A DNA stretch of 64,000 bases from Microthrixaceae bacterium (GCA_023957975.1 JAMLGM010000005.1:62001-126000), one strand, 5' to 3'. Counted from the stretch's first letter, positions 19,336 to 28,300 are shown. The notes: generated by a model from the sequence alone, not told the origin. Made by a program: numbers and translations.

Positions 19336-20044
19336 CGAGGAGGTGCACCGATCGGAGCCGACGGTCGAGGTGTCGCTCCATCGCCATCGACGCGAGGTGG
19401 TCGACCTCGAAGGTCGCCGCACCGATCGGCAGCTTCAGCGCCTGCGCCAGGCGTCCCCCGAGGATCAACTGCAGAATCAGCACCGCCTGCGAGCTGACGC
19501 TGATTCCCTCGCGGTGCTCGCGACAACGCAAGCCTCCGGCGTTCAGATCCAGGCTGACCAGATCGTCGGGGCTGCCGCACTCGACACAGCCGTCGACCAC
19601 GAGGCCGACGCCGTCGTTGGCCAGCAGCTTGCAGTAGAACGACGGAGTCACCAGCGGAGTATCCCAATTGGCGACGGCGCGCAGGCCACCGACGAGCAGG
19701 TCGTAGAGCGCCGAACTCTGCTCTCCCTCCTGGCTCATCTGGTCGACCGCCTCCAACATCGCCGCCACACGCCCCATCCGATCGAGGTCCTCTCGCAGCG
19801 GCGCCGGGGACTCGACCAGGTCGACCTGGCTCACGATGTCGAGGTCGCCGCGACCCTCGTAGAACTGCGCGACGACATGGCACCCGGGTTCGAGGCGACC
19901 ACCGAACCTCGACCTCGTCTTTCGGACCCCTTTGGCCACAGCCCGCACCTTGCCACGCCCCTGTGTGCAGAACACCACGATTCGATCGGCCTCGCCGAGT
20001 TTGTAGGTACGCAACACGACGCCGACGTCGCGGTACAGCGCCAT
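19325..20044 (-). CDS. recO: DNA repair protein RecO
   Basis: 239 aa. RecO loads RecA with RecF and RecR during recombinational repair. The N-terminal OB fold opens with ALYRDVGVVLRTYKLGEADRIV; a helical domain follows, with a zinc-binding set CVECGSPDD...GGLRCREH near residues 153-178. The length is normal. It starts two bases after the uppS stop, forming a recO-uppS pair as in many actinobacteria. The 3' end is made of a 15-bp tandem repeat. Confidence 0.95.
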   Translation of the reverse strand: MALYRDVGVVLRTYKLGEADRIVVFCTQGRGKVRAVAKGVRKTRSRFGGRLEPGCHVVAQFYEGRGDLDIVSQVDLVESPAPLREDLDRMGRVAAMLEAVDQMSQEGEQSSALYDLLVGGLRAVANWDTPLVTPSFYCKLLANDGVGLVVDGCVECGSPDDLVSLDLNAGGLRCREHREGISVSSQAVLILQLILGGRLAQALKLPIGAATFEVDHLASMAMERHLDRRLRSVHLLDER

Positions 20045-20046
20045 GG

Positions 20047-20772
20047 CTAGTCGTCGGTACTCAAGCCGCCGAAGCGACGTTCGCGCTGCTGGTATTCGGC
20101 GATGGAGTCATAGAGGTCCTCCCGGCGAAAGTCCGGCCACAACACGTCGGTGAACACCCACTCGCTGTAGGCCGATTCCCACATCAGATAATTCGAGGTG
20201 CGAATCTCCCCCGAGGTGCGCACCACGAGTTCCGGTTCGGGCATCTCGGGGTCGTACAGGTAGCGGCGGATGAGCTTCTCGTTCACCTTGTTCGGCGACA
20301 CCCCCGAGGCGACGATGCGACGGACCGCGTCGACGATCTCGGCGCGGCCGCCGTAGTTGAAGGCAATCGTGAACGTCATCGACGAGTTGTCCTTCGTCAG
20401 CTCGATCGCCTCGTCCATTCGCTTCATCAGCCGTCGCGGGACCCGCCAGTCGCGGCGGCCGAGAAATCGGACCCGGATGCCGGCGGCGTTGAGTTCGTCG
20501 CGGCGGCTCACCAGCAACCGCTCGTTGAAGTTCATGAGGAACCGGACCTCGTCGAGCGGGCGACGCCAGTTCTCGGTCGAGAAGGCATAGACGGTCAGCC
20601 ATTTGATGCCGGCGGCCTGGGCTCCCCACACCGTGTCCATCAACGCTTCTTCACCGGCTGCGTGCCCGTCGGTGCGCGGGAGTCCGCGCCGTTGCGCCCA
20701 TCTCCCATTGCCGTCCATGACGACCGCCACGTGTTCGGGAATGTAGGACGCATCGAGTTCGCTCAGATCCAC
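20047..20772 (-). CDS. uppS: Isoprenyl transferase (cis-prenyltransferase, UppS family)
   Basis: 241 aa. It condenses isopentenyl diphosphate onto an allylic diphosphate in cis to make the polyprenyl carrier used for cell-wall and surface polymer synthesis. Family motifs: VAVVMDGNGRWAQRRG (catalytic Asp) at the N-terminus, GIKWLTVYAFSTENW, and near the end ELVVRTSGEIRTSNYLMW with SEWVFTDVLWPDF. The GTG at 20772 places the DGNGRWA motif at the usual distance; a longer in-frame extension to 20916 has no recognisable content. Chain length of the product (short Z-FPP or long decaprenyl/undecaprenyl) cannot be told from motifs. Confidence 0.94.
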   Translation of the reverse strand: MDLSELDASYIPEHVAVVMDGNGRWAQRRGLPRTDGHAAGEEALMDTVWGAQAAGIKWLTVYAFSTENWRRPLDEVRFLMNFNERLLVSRRDELNAAGIRVRFLGRRDWRVPRRLMKRMDEAIELTKDNSSMTFTIAFNYGGRAEIVDAVRRIVASGVSPNKVNEKLIRRYLYDPEMPEPELVVRTSGEIRTSNYLMWESAYSEWVFTDVLWPDFRREDLYDSIAEYQQRERRFGGLSTDD

Positions 20773-20974
20773 GACCAAACGGTATCGCCTCGCCGGCCGG
20801 TCCCCTGAACCTGCGCACACCGTTTCATACAATCCACACAACCGGGACCGCTGGGCCTCCGTGGTTCTCTGGTCCCGCCGGTCATCGGCACGGTGCAGAT
20901 CTGTGACCGCCGTCACCCGTAATGGAGACCTTTGGCCCTACGAGCGTGTCAGTGGTCGTGGTTATGGTCTGCGC

Positions 20975-21652
20975 ATGTCTCGATTTGCGCCCTCGCCCAC
21001 GAAGCGCACACGTCGCTCGCCGATCACTGCAGGTTTGGCGGTGCTGGCGGCTGCCGCACTGACACTGGTTCCGGTCGCATGCGGCGACGACGCCGACACC
21101 GCGAGCGAGCCCGCCCTTGCCGGCGTGGTGCGCGACCCCGCCCTCGAGGTGGGTTCGGTTCAGTTGACGTCGAGCGACGGTTCCACCGTGTCGATGAAGG
21201 CGGACCCTGGCGAACTACTGATTGCCACGTTCGGGTACACCTTCTGTCCCGACATCTGCCCGACCACGCTCAACGACCTCAGCATCGTCGTGAACGACCT
21301 TCCCGACGATCTTTCCGACCGTGTGAGCGTCGCGTTCGTGACCGTCGACCCCGAACGCGACACCCCCGAGGTGCTCAGCTCCTATGTCGAGGCGTTCTTC
21401 ACCGATCGCGGGCTCGGCCTGCACGGGGCCGACGAGGCTCAACTCGCCCAGGCGACCGAAGCGTTCGGTGTGCAGTTTCAGATCGACGACCACGAGCCAG
21501 GGTCGATCAACTACTCGGTTGCCCACACCGCGGTCACCTACGTCATCGACGAACGCGGCAGCGTCATCGTCGAATGGCCCTTCGGCACGGAGATCGACGA
21601 CATGACCTCAGACCTGACGACGCTGCTGCGCTCCACCGACGCTGCGTCGTAG
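20975..21652 (+). CDS. SCO1/SenC-family lipoprotein, copper chaperone for cytochrome oxidase
   Basis: 225 aa. A lipoprotein signal peptide ends in a VPVAC lipobox near residue 36. The thioredoxin-like SCO domain carries the copper-binding CPDICP (CxxxC) after FGYTFC and the conserved downstream histidine in SVAHTAVTYVID. SCO proteins deliver copper to, or reduce, the CuA site of cytochrome c oxidase outside the membrane. It is the first gene of a copper/thiol cluster (SCO1, PCuAC, cupredoxin-like, TlpA, CcdA) and is divergent from uppS across 200 bp. ATG 20975 is chosen because it sits directly before a basic signal-peptide N-region. Confidence 0.93.
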   Translation: MSRFAPSPTKRTRRSPITAGLAVLAAAALTLVPVACGDDADTASEPALAGVVRDPALEVGSVQLTSSDGSTVSMKADPGELLIATFGYTFCPDICPTTLNDLSIVVNDLPDDLSDRVSVAFVTVDPERDTPEVLSSYVEAFFTDRGLGLHGADEAQLAQATEAFGVQFQIDDHEPGSINYSVAHTAVTYVIDERGSVIVEWPFGTEIDDMTSDLTTLLRSTDAAS

Positions 21653-21732
21653 GTTCCGCCGACCGCTCGCCGCCGCGTTCGGTCTCCACGATTCAAAGCA
21701 ACACCTTCACGACCATGACAAAAGGAGTCACC

Positions 21733-22362
21733 GTGAACCTCACCCCAACCCGCTCCTCAGCCATTCGCCGGTCCGCCACCGTGCTCGCAGCGTTGTCCCT
21801 GGGCGTCGCTGCGCTCAGCGGCTGCAGCAGCGACGACGACGCTACCGACACCTCCACCACCGTCGCCTCGGCGCAGGACACCACAACCACGGCCGCCACC
21901 GACGGCGAACTCACCATGACCGGCGCGTGGGCCCGCACCTCTCCGATGATGGCCTCCAACGGTGCCATCTACATGGAGATCACCAACGCGACCGATGCCG
22001 ACGACGCGCTGTTGTCGGTCAGCGTCGACCCCTCGATCGCGGCGACCGCCGAACTCCACGAGACCCGGGCCGCCGGCGGCGACATGGGCGGCGGCGACAT
22101 GGGCGGCGGCGACATGGGCGGCGGCGACATGGGCGGCGACATGGGCTCCTCGACCACCGCACCCATGATGGAGATGGCCGAGATCGACCGGCTCGACATC
22201 GCCGCTGGCGAGGCCGTCAGCCTTCAGCCCGGCGGATACCACATCATGTTGATGAACCTCGCAGCACCGCTCACCGAGGGCCAGGAGCTGGTCGTGACCC
22301 TCACCTTCGAAAACGCCGGTGACATCGAGGTCACCGCCGTCGTCGGTGACGGCGCCCCGTGA
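21733..22362 (+). CDS. PCuAC-family copper chaperone lipoprotein with Met-rich repeat insert
   Basis: 209 aa. A lipoprotein signal has the lipobox ALSGC near residue 30, followed by a Thr/Ala/Asp linker. The PCuAC (DUF461) domain begins at GAWARTSPMM and keeps the histidine and methionines of the HxM-type copper site: ELHETRA early and GGYHIMLMNL late. Between them lies an insert of four to five GGGDM units (residues ~115-140). PCuAC passes Cu(I) to the CuA centre of cytochrome oxidase, often with SCO1, its neighbour. The GTG at 21733 has an AAAGGAG site five bases upstream, better than ATG 21715. Confidence 0.92.
   Translation: MNLTPTRSSAIRRSATVLAALSLGVAALSGCSSDDDATDTSTTVASAQDTTTTAATDGELTMTGAWARTSPMMASNGAIYMEITNATDADDALLSVSVDPSIAATAELHETRAAGGDMGGGDMGGGDMGGGDMGGDMGSSTTAPMMEMAEIDRLDIAAGEAVSLQPGGYHIMLMNLAAPLTEGQELVVTLTFENAGDIEVTAVVGDGAP
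22075..22146 (+). repeat. 15-bp coding tandem repeat in the PCuAC gene
   Basis: GGCGGCGACATGGGC occurs four times in direct succession (22075-22134), followed by a 12-bp partial copy. It encodes repeating Gly-Gly-Asp-Met-Gly, adding methionines to a copper-binding protein. Copy number is likely variable between strains. Confidence 0.9.
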
Positions 22363-22370
22363 GCTGAGCC

Positions 22371-22748
22371 ATGAAACCTCGGCATCGGACACTCCGAAAT
22401 CGGCTCGGGATCCCCTGGGCGGTACTCGCCGTGACGATCGCATGCATCGTCACGGCGGGCGCCTGCTCAGGTACGAGGGAACCGCAGACGATCTCGATCG
22501 TCATTCCTGCCGGCACCCAGGACCGCCTCGACGCCGGTGAGAAAGTCGAGATCATGCCCTCCCGACTTGAGTTCCACGTCGGCGACACGTTGCACATCCG
22601 CAACGACGACGATGTGACCCAGTCGATCGGACCGTATCTCGTCAAAGCGGGTCAGGACTTCCGGTTGCTCTACGGCTCTCCCGGGGTGTTCGAAGGGTAC
22701 TGCCCCCTCAGCGAAGGCGAGCGATACGAGATCGTGGTGAAGAAATGA
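22371..22748 (+). CDS. Cupredoxin-like lipoprotein, copper ligands incomplete
   Basis: 125 aa. The signal peptide has a cysteine at VTAGAC (residue ~32), suggesting a lipoprotein. The body looks like a small Greek-key cupredoxin: IVIPAGT, FHVGDTLHIRNDDDVTQSIGP, AGQDFRLLYGSPGVFEGYCPLSEGERYEIVV. The Cys position of a type-1 copper site is present (GYCPL), but the expected first His after NDDD is replaced in DVTQSIG, and no C-terminal His follows the Cys. It may bind copper differently or be structural. It lies between PCuAC and TlpA, overlapping the latter by ATGA. Confidence 0.65.
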   Translation: MKPRHRTLRNRLGIPWAVLAVTIACIVTAGACSGTREPQTISIVIPAGTQDRLDAGEKVEIMPSRLEFHVGDTLHIRNDDDVTQSIGPYLVKAGQDFRLLYGSPGVFEGYCPLSEGERYEIVVKK

Positions 22749-23296
22749 CGCGTCCCGCACCTGCCGACCGCCACTGGTATCGAGGACGCCACCGAGCCGC
22801 GACCCCGCTCCTCGGCATCCGCATCACGATGACGGTCCTTGCTTTGGCAGCCATCGCGACTGGCTGCGGAGGCTCGGAATCCAGCGCGTACACCGCCGCC
22901 GATCTGCGCAGCGGCGACGCGGTCTCGGTCGACGACCTCGCCGGCTCCCCGGCGCTGCTCGTGAGTTGGGCCACGTGGTGTCGTGAATGCGACGAGGAAC
23001 TCGCCGGGCTCCAACAGTTCGCTGAATCCTTGGAGGCACAAGGGGTGCGCATCGTCGCGGTCAACCTCGACGCCGCCGACGTGGAGGCCGAAATCGACGA
23101 GAAGATCTCGCGCCACGACCTGTCGGTCGAACTGTGGCGGGATCGCCGCAATGAGTTCCGAGGCGCCTTCGGAGCGCTCGGTGTTCCAACCACTGTCGTG
23201 ATCGACGCGAACGGCAAGGTCGTCGGAACCTTCCCGGGTGCGGTCGACTTCGACGACGAGGCCGTGCTCGAAGCGCTCGACACGGCGAGGAGCTAG
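22745..23296 (+). CDS. TlpA/ResA-like thiol-disulfide oxidoreductase, membrane anchored
   Basis: 183 aa. A basic N-terminus and a hydrophobic helix end in a possible lipobox (IATGC near residue 41). The thioredoxin fold has the active site SWATWCRECDEEL (CxxC), the VNLDAADVEAEI strand and the cis-Pro loop GVPTTVVIDANGKVVG. It probably reduces apocytochrome c or the CuA-site cysteines outside the membrane, taking electrons from CcdA, encoded eight bases downstream. The start overlaps the cupredoxin stop. Confidence 0.9.
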   Translation: MTRPAPADRHWYRGRHRAATPLLGIRITMTVLALAAIATGCGGSESSAYTAADLRSGDAVSVDDLAGSPALLVSWATWCRECDEELAGLQQFAESLEAQGVRIVAVNLDAADVEAEIDEKISRHDLSVELWRDRRNEFRGAFGALGVPTTVVIDANGKVVGTFPGAVDFDDEAVLEALDTARS

Positions 23297-23304
23297 GTCC
23301 CACC

Positions 23305-24183
23305 ATGTCGACGATCCTTGCGGTCACCGAACAGGTCGGCGACGGACCACTCCTCATCGCGATGGCGATCGCCTTCGCTGCTGGGGTGCTGTCGTTTCTG
23401 TCACCGTGCGTCTTGCCGCTCGTGCCCGTCTATCTGTCCTTCACCACCGGGTTGTCCGCGGCCGACCTCGCCGGGGCGACCACGGAGGCTGCGGCGCAGA
23501 CTCCGGCCATCGCCGGCGCTGAGGGCACGGCCGCCACCGATGGCGAAGCAACAGATCCCGAACCGCCGACCGCACCGTCACGTGCGGCGGTGCGACGTCG
23601 CGTGGTCATCGGCTCGCTCGGGTTCGTTCTGGGCACCGCCGTGGTGTTCGTTTCCTTCGGAGCGCTCTTCGGCAGCTTCGGCGAGGCGCTTCGCACCCAC
23701 GCGCTCGGCCTGTCGCGGATCTTCGGCGTGGTCACCATCGCGTTCGGCCTCCTCATGGCCGGGGCATTCGACAAGATCGGAGCGCTGCAGCGCGACGTAC
23801 GCATCCACAAGGTCCCCGGCGGCGGCCTGCTGGCCGCACCGGTTCTCGGGTTTACGTTCGCACTCGGTTGGACCCCCTGCATCGGCCCGACCCTGGGCAC
23901 CGTGCTCGGCCTGTCGGCATCCACCTCCGGGGCCACCGCCGCCCGGGGCGCGGTGTTGTCGGTGGCCTATTGCATCGGCCTCGGCCTGCCGCTGCTGATC
24001 AGCGGCCTCGCGTTCACCCGTGCGATGTCGGCATTCGCCGTGATTCGCCGCCACTATCAGGCGCTGATGGTCGCCGGCGGGGTCTGCCTGATCGTGCTCG
24101 GCCTGTTGCAGGTCACCGGGGTGTGGACCACCTGGACGAACAGTCTCCAAACCCGATTCGGCGGGTGGAGCCTGCCGTTGTGA
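23305..24183 (+). CDS. ccdA: CcdA-type cytochrome c biogenesis / thiol electron-transfer membrane protein
   Basis: 292 aa, with about six transmembrane helices. The two CcdA cysteine motifs are visible: SFLSPCVLPLVP in helix 1 and GWTPCIGPTLG in helix 4; these Pro-flanked cysteines shuttle electrons from thioredoxin across the membrane. A hydrophilic insert of about 50 residues (Ala/Glu/Thr-rich) lies between the first and second helices. It is the last gene of the copper/thiol cluster. The haem-ligation partners ResB/ResC are not in this window; the following DNA is degraded. Confidence 0.93.
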   Translation: MSTILAVTEQVGDGPLLIAMAIAFAAGVLSFLSPCVLPLVPVYLSFTTGLSAADLAGATTEAAAQTPAIAGAEGTAATDGEATDPEPPTAPSRAAVRRRVVIGSLGFVLGTAVVFVSFGALFGSFGEALRTHALGLSRIFGVVTIAFGLLMAGAFDKIGALQRDVRIHKVPGGGLLAAPVLGFTFALGWTPCIGPTLGTVLGLSASTSGATAARGAVLSVAYCIGLGLPLLISGLAFTRAMSAFAVIRRHYQALMVAGGVCLIVLGLLQVTGVWTTWTNSLQTRFGGWSLPL

Positions 24184-24394
24184 GGACACCAGCGAGGCGG
24201 GTGCCGGCAACGCGGTACTCGCCTGAGATGACGATCGGCTTGTCTTCCAAACAGCCGAACTAGTGACGCCGTGACCGACGCGGATGGCGCGACCTTCTCG
24301 ACGCTCTCGAACACGGGGGATCGCAGCGCTCCTCAGCACGCGTGATCGCCGCCGCTCGGTCCCCGCGGTAGCCGTGCTGCATGGTCGGGCATGA

Positions 24395-24919
24395 CCACTC
24401 GATGTCGCCCGGCTCCTCCGCGTCGGAAACACCGATCTCGCTGCGGACGTCCACGCCGCCGAAGCGCTCGCCGCTCACCGCTCCGCGCAGTTCGTCGCCC
24501 ACTGGCTCGTCGACAATCCGGACATCGACCCGAACCCGGCCGATGTTGACGCGGACACGGGCGGCGCACTCACCCGGCTCGGCCTGCTCACCGCATCAGC
24601 CCGGTCACAATTCTCCGACCGTCTCGGCGTGGATGAGTTCACCGGCAGCGTGCTTGACGTGTCCGGCCGTACCGCGCTCCTCGCAGACGAACAGGGCAAT
24701 GCACTCCCCATCCCAGCGAGCACGAGCCATGAGGGACTCACACCGGGCGCATTCGTCGCCGTCGACACCGAACGCCTCGACGGTGGCGCAGCCACGATAT
24801 GGGTCCGACCCGCGTTCGTGTCCGATGACGATCCCCACGCTCTGCATCCCGGCGGCGTTCGGCTGCTGACCGACGCCGAACGGCACGCCTCCCGCGAACC
24901 GGCTGCGTCGACACGTTGA
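24395..24919 (+). pseudogene. Remnant of an unrecognised gene, first half of a decayed pair
   Basis: An open frame of about 175 codons follows an in-frame TGA at 24392 and ends with a TGA at 24917. It reads DVARLLRVGNTDLAADVHAA, then a second half with DEFTGSVLDVSGRTALLADE. The only start codon is a GTG 27 bp in, with no ribosome site, and a plausible N-terminal continuation in the same frame before the TGA (RSVPAVAVLHGRA) suggests that the gene was longer and is broken. I do not recognise the family. The stop overlaps a TTG of the GNAT frame (TTGA), so the two were a translationally coupled pair. The 24184-24394 stretch has nothing else I can identify. Confidence 0.4.
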
Positions 24920-25392
24920 TCCTGCGGCCGTTCGACAACGAGGCAGCTGACGCATAGCTGCTCACCACGTTCGCCTGCTCGACCGGCGCTCCCTACGAGG
25001 ACAAGGTAGAGCACTGGATCCGCCACAACGCACGCTCATGGTTGAACGATGCGCCACGAGCGGTGTTCCAACGCCGCGCGATCGCACTGGTCGAAGACGA
25101 CGACTCCACGCTCGTGGCTGTCGCGTCCTGGCAGGACATCGTGCGCATCGACCTCGACGGAATCTGGGTCGAAGAACTCGCAGTCGCGACCACCCATCAG
25201 CACAGCGGTACCGGAACCGCTGCCTACGAACTGGCCACGGACCACCTCCGCACCATCGATCGCGACGGTGACCACCTCGCCGCACTCGTCCACGTCAGCA
25301 ACACGCGCAGCAAACGCCTCCTCTCGACCGTCGGTTGGCAGAAGGCAACCGACGGGGACGCCGACCACGAACTCTGGTTCGGCCGACTCTGA
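24916..25392 (+). pseudogene. GNAT-family acetyltransferase, interrupted by a TAG codon
   Basis: The frame begins LILRPFDNEAADA, then has an in-frame TAG at 24955-24957, and continues for 145 codons. The continuation has the GNAT acetyl-CoA-binding motif A (VEELAVATTHQHSGTGTAAYELA) and the motif B region (ALVHVSNTRSKRLLSTVGW) typical of N-acetyltransferases. The TTG start at 24916 overlaps the upstream stop. The protein could instead start at TTG 25042 and be an intact 116-aa form without its N-terminal strand and helix; a pseudogene is more likely. No target can be assigned. Confidence 0.6.
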
Positions 25393-25559
25393 CGGCTGCG
25401 ACCCCCGAAGTCGCTCGATGAGCGGGAGCGAGACGATCGCCAGTCAGATGGCGGCGGTCGCTCCCGGCTCATCTGGCGCATCGCTTCACTCGCCCCACAC
25501 AGGGTGCGCTCCCCACGCTCGACCGGCTTGCACAGCTGCCTCGGTCGCCTGCCACACTC

Positions 25560-27602
25560 GTGGGGGTGAATCCGGGTAGCTACAACGACGTCGCCGCAAC
25601 GCTGCGCAGCGTCACCGGTCGCCTCCCCGCCCACGAAGACCGGCCCGGGCAGGTGCGCATGGCCGAGGCCGTGGCCGACGCGATCGCGGACAAGCGGCAC
25701 CTCGTCGTGCAGGCGGGCACCGGCACCGGCAAATCCCTGGCCTACCTCGTCCCGGCGATCGCATCCGGAAAGCGTGTCGTGGTCGCCACGGCCACCAAGG
25801 CCCTCCAGGATCAGCTCGCCGACAAGGAATTGCCGTTTCTCGCCACCGAGTTCACCGCGCTGAGCTGGGCGGTGTTGAAAGGTCGATCGAATTACCTGTG
25901 TCGCCAACGCCTCGACGAGGCGCTCGCACCCCAGGCACAGATCGGCCTCGACGGAATCGTCGAGGCCGCCGACCGCACCCCTGGCGGGGACGTTCGTCCG
26001 GGGTCGGTTCCCCTGCGGGTCCTCAAGGAACTCGAGGCGTGGGCGGACGAGACCGCGACCGGGGATCGAGCCGACCTCGCGGAGGAGCCCAAGGCGTGGG
26101 TCTGGTCGGCGGTATCGGTGGGACCGAGGGAATGTCCGGGCGCGGCCAAGTGCCCGCGCGGCGAGGACTGTTTCGCCGAGGTGGCACGCCGGCGGGCGGC
26201 GAGCGCTGACGTCGTCGTGGTGAACACCCATCTCTATGGGCTCCACCTCGGCTCGCGGGGCATGATCCTGCCGGACCACGACGTCGTGGTCTTCGACGAG
26301 GCCCACGAGGTCGAAGACATCATGAGCGCGACGACCGGGCTCGAGGTCGGACCGGGATCGGTCACCTCGTTGGCCCGCATCGTGGGCAACCTGATCGCTG
26401 ACGACGCACTGCTCGACCAACTCGATTCCGACGCGGCGCGGCTCAGCGCGTTACTGGCCCCCGAGGTCGGCTCACGGCTGCGGCGCGGACTGCCCGACGA
26501 GGTGTCCGACACGCTGGTGGCGCTGCGCGAACGGGTGACCCAGGTGACCAACACGGTGCGCAAGATCGACGATCGCGCCGGAACCGACACCGCGACCCGA
26601 AAGGAACGCGTGACGAAAGCCGCGACCGGGCTGCTCGACGACCTCGCCACCATCGTCAACCCACCCGGAGACTCGGTGTTGTGGGTCGGCGGCACCCCGG
26701 ACCATCCGAAGCTCGAACTGGCACCCCTCGACATCGGGGCGACCCTCGACTCGCTGCTGTGGAACGCGACCGAATCCGGCCTCGACATCGACTTCGGCGA
26801 CGCTGTCGACCCCGACGGCCACGACGGCCAGGTCGACGACGGCACCTACGGCATCCCGGATACCGTCATTTTGACCTCCGCCACCATCCCCGACGGGCTT
26901 GCCGAACGCCTCGCCATCCCACCGGACACCGTCGAGGTGATCGACGTCGGGACCCCGTTCGACTTCGAGAACCACGCGGTGCTGTACTGCGCCGCACATC
27001 TCCCCGACCCCCGGTCGCAACACTACGGCGCCGCCGTCGCCGAGGAACTCGTCCGACTCATCAACGCTGCCGGCGGCCGAACCCTGGCGTTGTTCACCAG
27101 CTATCGAGCGATGAACGAAGCCGCCGACGCGGTCGCCGAAAAGGTTTCCTTGCCGATTCTGCGTCAGGGCGACCGACCGAAGCCGGCGCTCGTGGAGGCC
27201 TTCAGCGAGGATGCCGAGTCGTGCCTGTTCGCCACGATGGGCTTCTGGGCTGGCATCGACGTTCCCGGCGACTCGCTGCGCCTCGTCGCGATCGACAAGA
27301 TCCCGTTCCCTCGCCCCGACGAGCCGTTGTTGCAGGCACGCCGCGAACGCGCCGCAGCCGCGGGATTCTCCACGATCGATCTCCCCCGCGCCGCGACGAT
27401 GCTCGCTCAGGGCGCCGGCCGACTCATCCGAACCGCCACCGACCGCGGCGTCGTCGCGGTGCTCGACCCGCGCCTCGCCACCAAGAAGTCGTATCGCTGG
27501 CAACTCATCTCCGCCCTACCTCCGATGCATCGCACCAAGGAATTCGATGAGGTGCGCGACTTTCTCGCATCGTTGGCCGGATCGGCGCCCGACGCGAGCT
27601 GA
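25560..27602 (+). CDS. dinG: DinG/XPD-like iron-sulfur ATP-dependent DNA helicase
   Basis: 680 aa. Superfamily 2 helicase with Walker A QAGTGTGKSLAYLVPAI near residue 49, DEAH box VVFDEAHEVED near 247, and the C-terminal motifs TLALFTSYRAM, FWAGIDVPGDSLRLVAIDKIPFP and QGAGRLIRTATDRG. Four cysteines between the Walker A and the DEAH box (YLC, REC, AKC, DC within residues ~117-210) form the expected Fe-S cluster site. Such enzymes unwind damaged, R-loop or G-rich DNA. The GTG at 25560 or a second at 25566 may be the start. Its stop codon lies in a 15-bp tandem repeat. Confidence 0.92.
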   Translation: MGVNPGSYNDVAATLRSVTGRLPAHEDRPGQVRMAEAVADAIADKRHLVVQAGTGTGKSLAYLVPAIASGKRVVVATATKALQDQLADKELPFLATEFTALSWAVLKGRSNYLCRQRLDEALAPQAQIGLDGIVEAADRTPGGDVRPGSVPLRVLKELEAWADETATGDRADLAEEPKAWVWSAVSVGPRECPGAAKCPRGEDCFAEVARRRAASADVVVVNTHLYGLHLGSRGMILPDHDVVVFDEAHEVEDIMSATTGLEVGPGSVTSLARIVGNLIADDALLDQLDSDAARLSALLAPEVGSRLRRGLPDEVSDTLVALRERVTQVTNTVRKIDDRAGTDTATRKERVTKAATGLLDDLATIVNPPGDSVLWVGGTPDHPKLELAPLDIGATLDSLLWNATESGLDIDFGDAVDPDGHDGQVDDGTYGIPDTVILTSATIPDGLAERLAIPPDTVEVIDVGTPFDFENHAVLYCAAHLPDPRSQHYGAAVAEELVRLINAAGGRTLALFTSYRAMNEAADAVAEKVSLPILRQGDRPKPALVEAFSEDAESCLFATMGFWAGIDVPGDSLRLVAIDKIPFPRPDEPLLQARRERAAAAGFSTIDLPRAATMLAQGAGRLIRTATDRGVVAVLDPRLATKKSYRWQLISALPPMHRTKEFDEVRDFLASLAGSAPDAS

Positions 27603-27635
27603 TCCGACGCGAGCTGATCCAGCGCGGGCTGACCC
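27591..27635 (+). repeat. 15-bp tandem repeat containing the dinG stop codon
   Basis: GACGCGAGCTGATCC occurs twice (27591-27605, 27606-27620), followed by a degenerate copy AGCGCGGGCTGACCC (27621-27635). The dinG TGA is at 27600-27602 inside the first copy, and every copy repeats the TGA. Confidence 0.75.
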
Positions 27636-27650
27636 CAGCGCCCCGCTGCC

Positions 27651-28244
27651 TCACTCGCCGAGGTGTAACAGCGCCCGGTCCTCGTATCGAGGGGTACGCG
27701 CCGGACCGTCACCGAGATGAGACTCGATCAGGGTCACCCACTCGACGTCGAACCACCTCGACTCATAGGTGTCGAGCGACTGCACGATACGTCCCGCCGC
27801 ACGCCGGCGCCGAGACCTCGCCACCGTGACGTGCGGGACAAAGCGCGTCCCGTCGGGCATGGCACCCGCAGCATTGGCGATGCCGCGAAGCGCCGTCGAC
27901 CACTCGCCGAGCACGACCGCGGCCTCCGCGTCGACCCCCATCCATAAGGTGGATGCCTCCGCCGGATTCGCGAACGCGCCGCACCCCTCGAGGCGCATGC
28001 GCAACGGCGCGTGACGCCTAGCCCAGGCATCGGCCAGGTCGACCAGTTCCCCGAAACGAGCATCCGGCACCGATTCCATGAACGCCAACGTGAGGTGCCA
28101 GTTGTCGGGTCGAATCCAACGCCAGGGTGGGCGCCGATCCCGCTGCAGCGGTGCCGCGTCGGTGGCATCGCGACGGGGGTCGACGAACTCGTCGAGGTCC
28201 TCGACGACGTCATCGGGCAGCTGCACGGCGAAGAACCCACGCAT
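27651..28244 (-). CDS. thpR: RNA 2',3'-cyclic phosphodiesterase (2H phosphoesterase, former 2'-5' RNA ligase)
   Basis: 197 aa. The two signature tetrapeptides of the 2H superfamily are present: HLTLAF (near residue 50) and HVTVAR (near residue 136), each HxTx. The N-terminus MRGFFAVQLPDDVV matches the family. It hydrolyses 2',3'-cyclic phosphates at RNA ends. The ATG at 28244 is used; an upstream extension to 28556 would run through a 12-bp repeat and overlap the divergent amidase gene. It is convergent with dinG. Confidence 0.9.
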   Translation of the reverse strand: MRGFFAVQLPDDVVEDLDEFVDPRRDATDAAPLQRDRRPPWRWIRPDNWHLTLAFMESVPDARFGELVDLADAWARRHAPLRMRLEGCGAFANPAEASTLWMGVDAEAAVVLGEWSTALRGIANAAGAMPDGTRFVPHVTVARSRRRRAAGRIVQSLDTYESRWFDVEWVTLIESHLGDGPARTPRYEDRALLHLGE

Positions 28245-28300
28245 CGCCTCATCGTGACACACCCCGCTGCCAACGCCGCCGCGCATCCAACACCAGCGCC

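Noticed and set aside
24381..24869. 162-codon open frame beginning at 24381
   Set aside because: It is Ser/Thr/Pro-rich with no structure and overlaps the better-supported remnant frame at 24395-24919.
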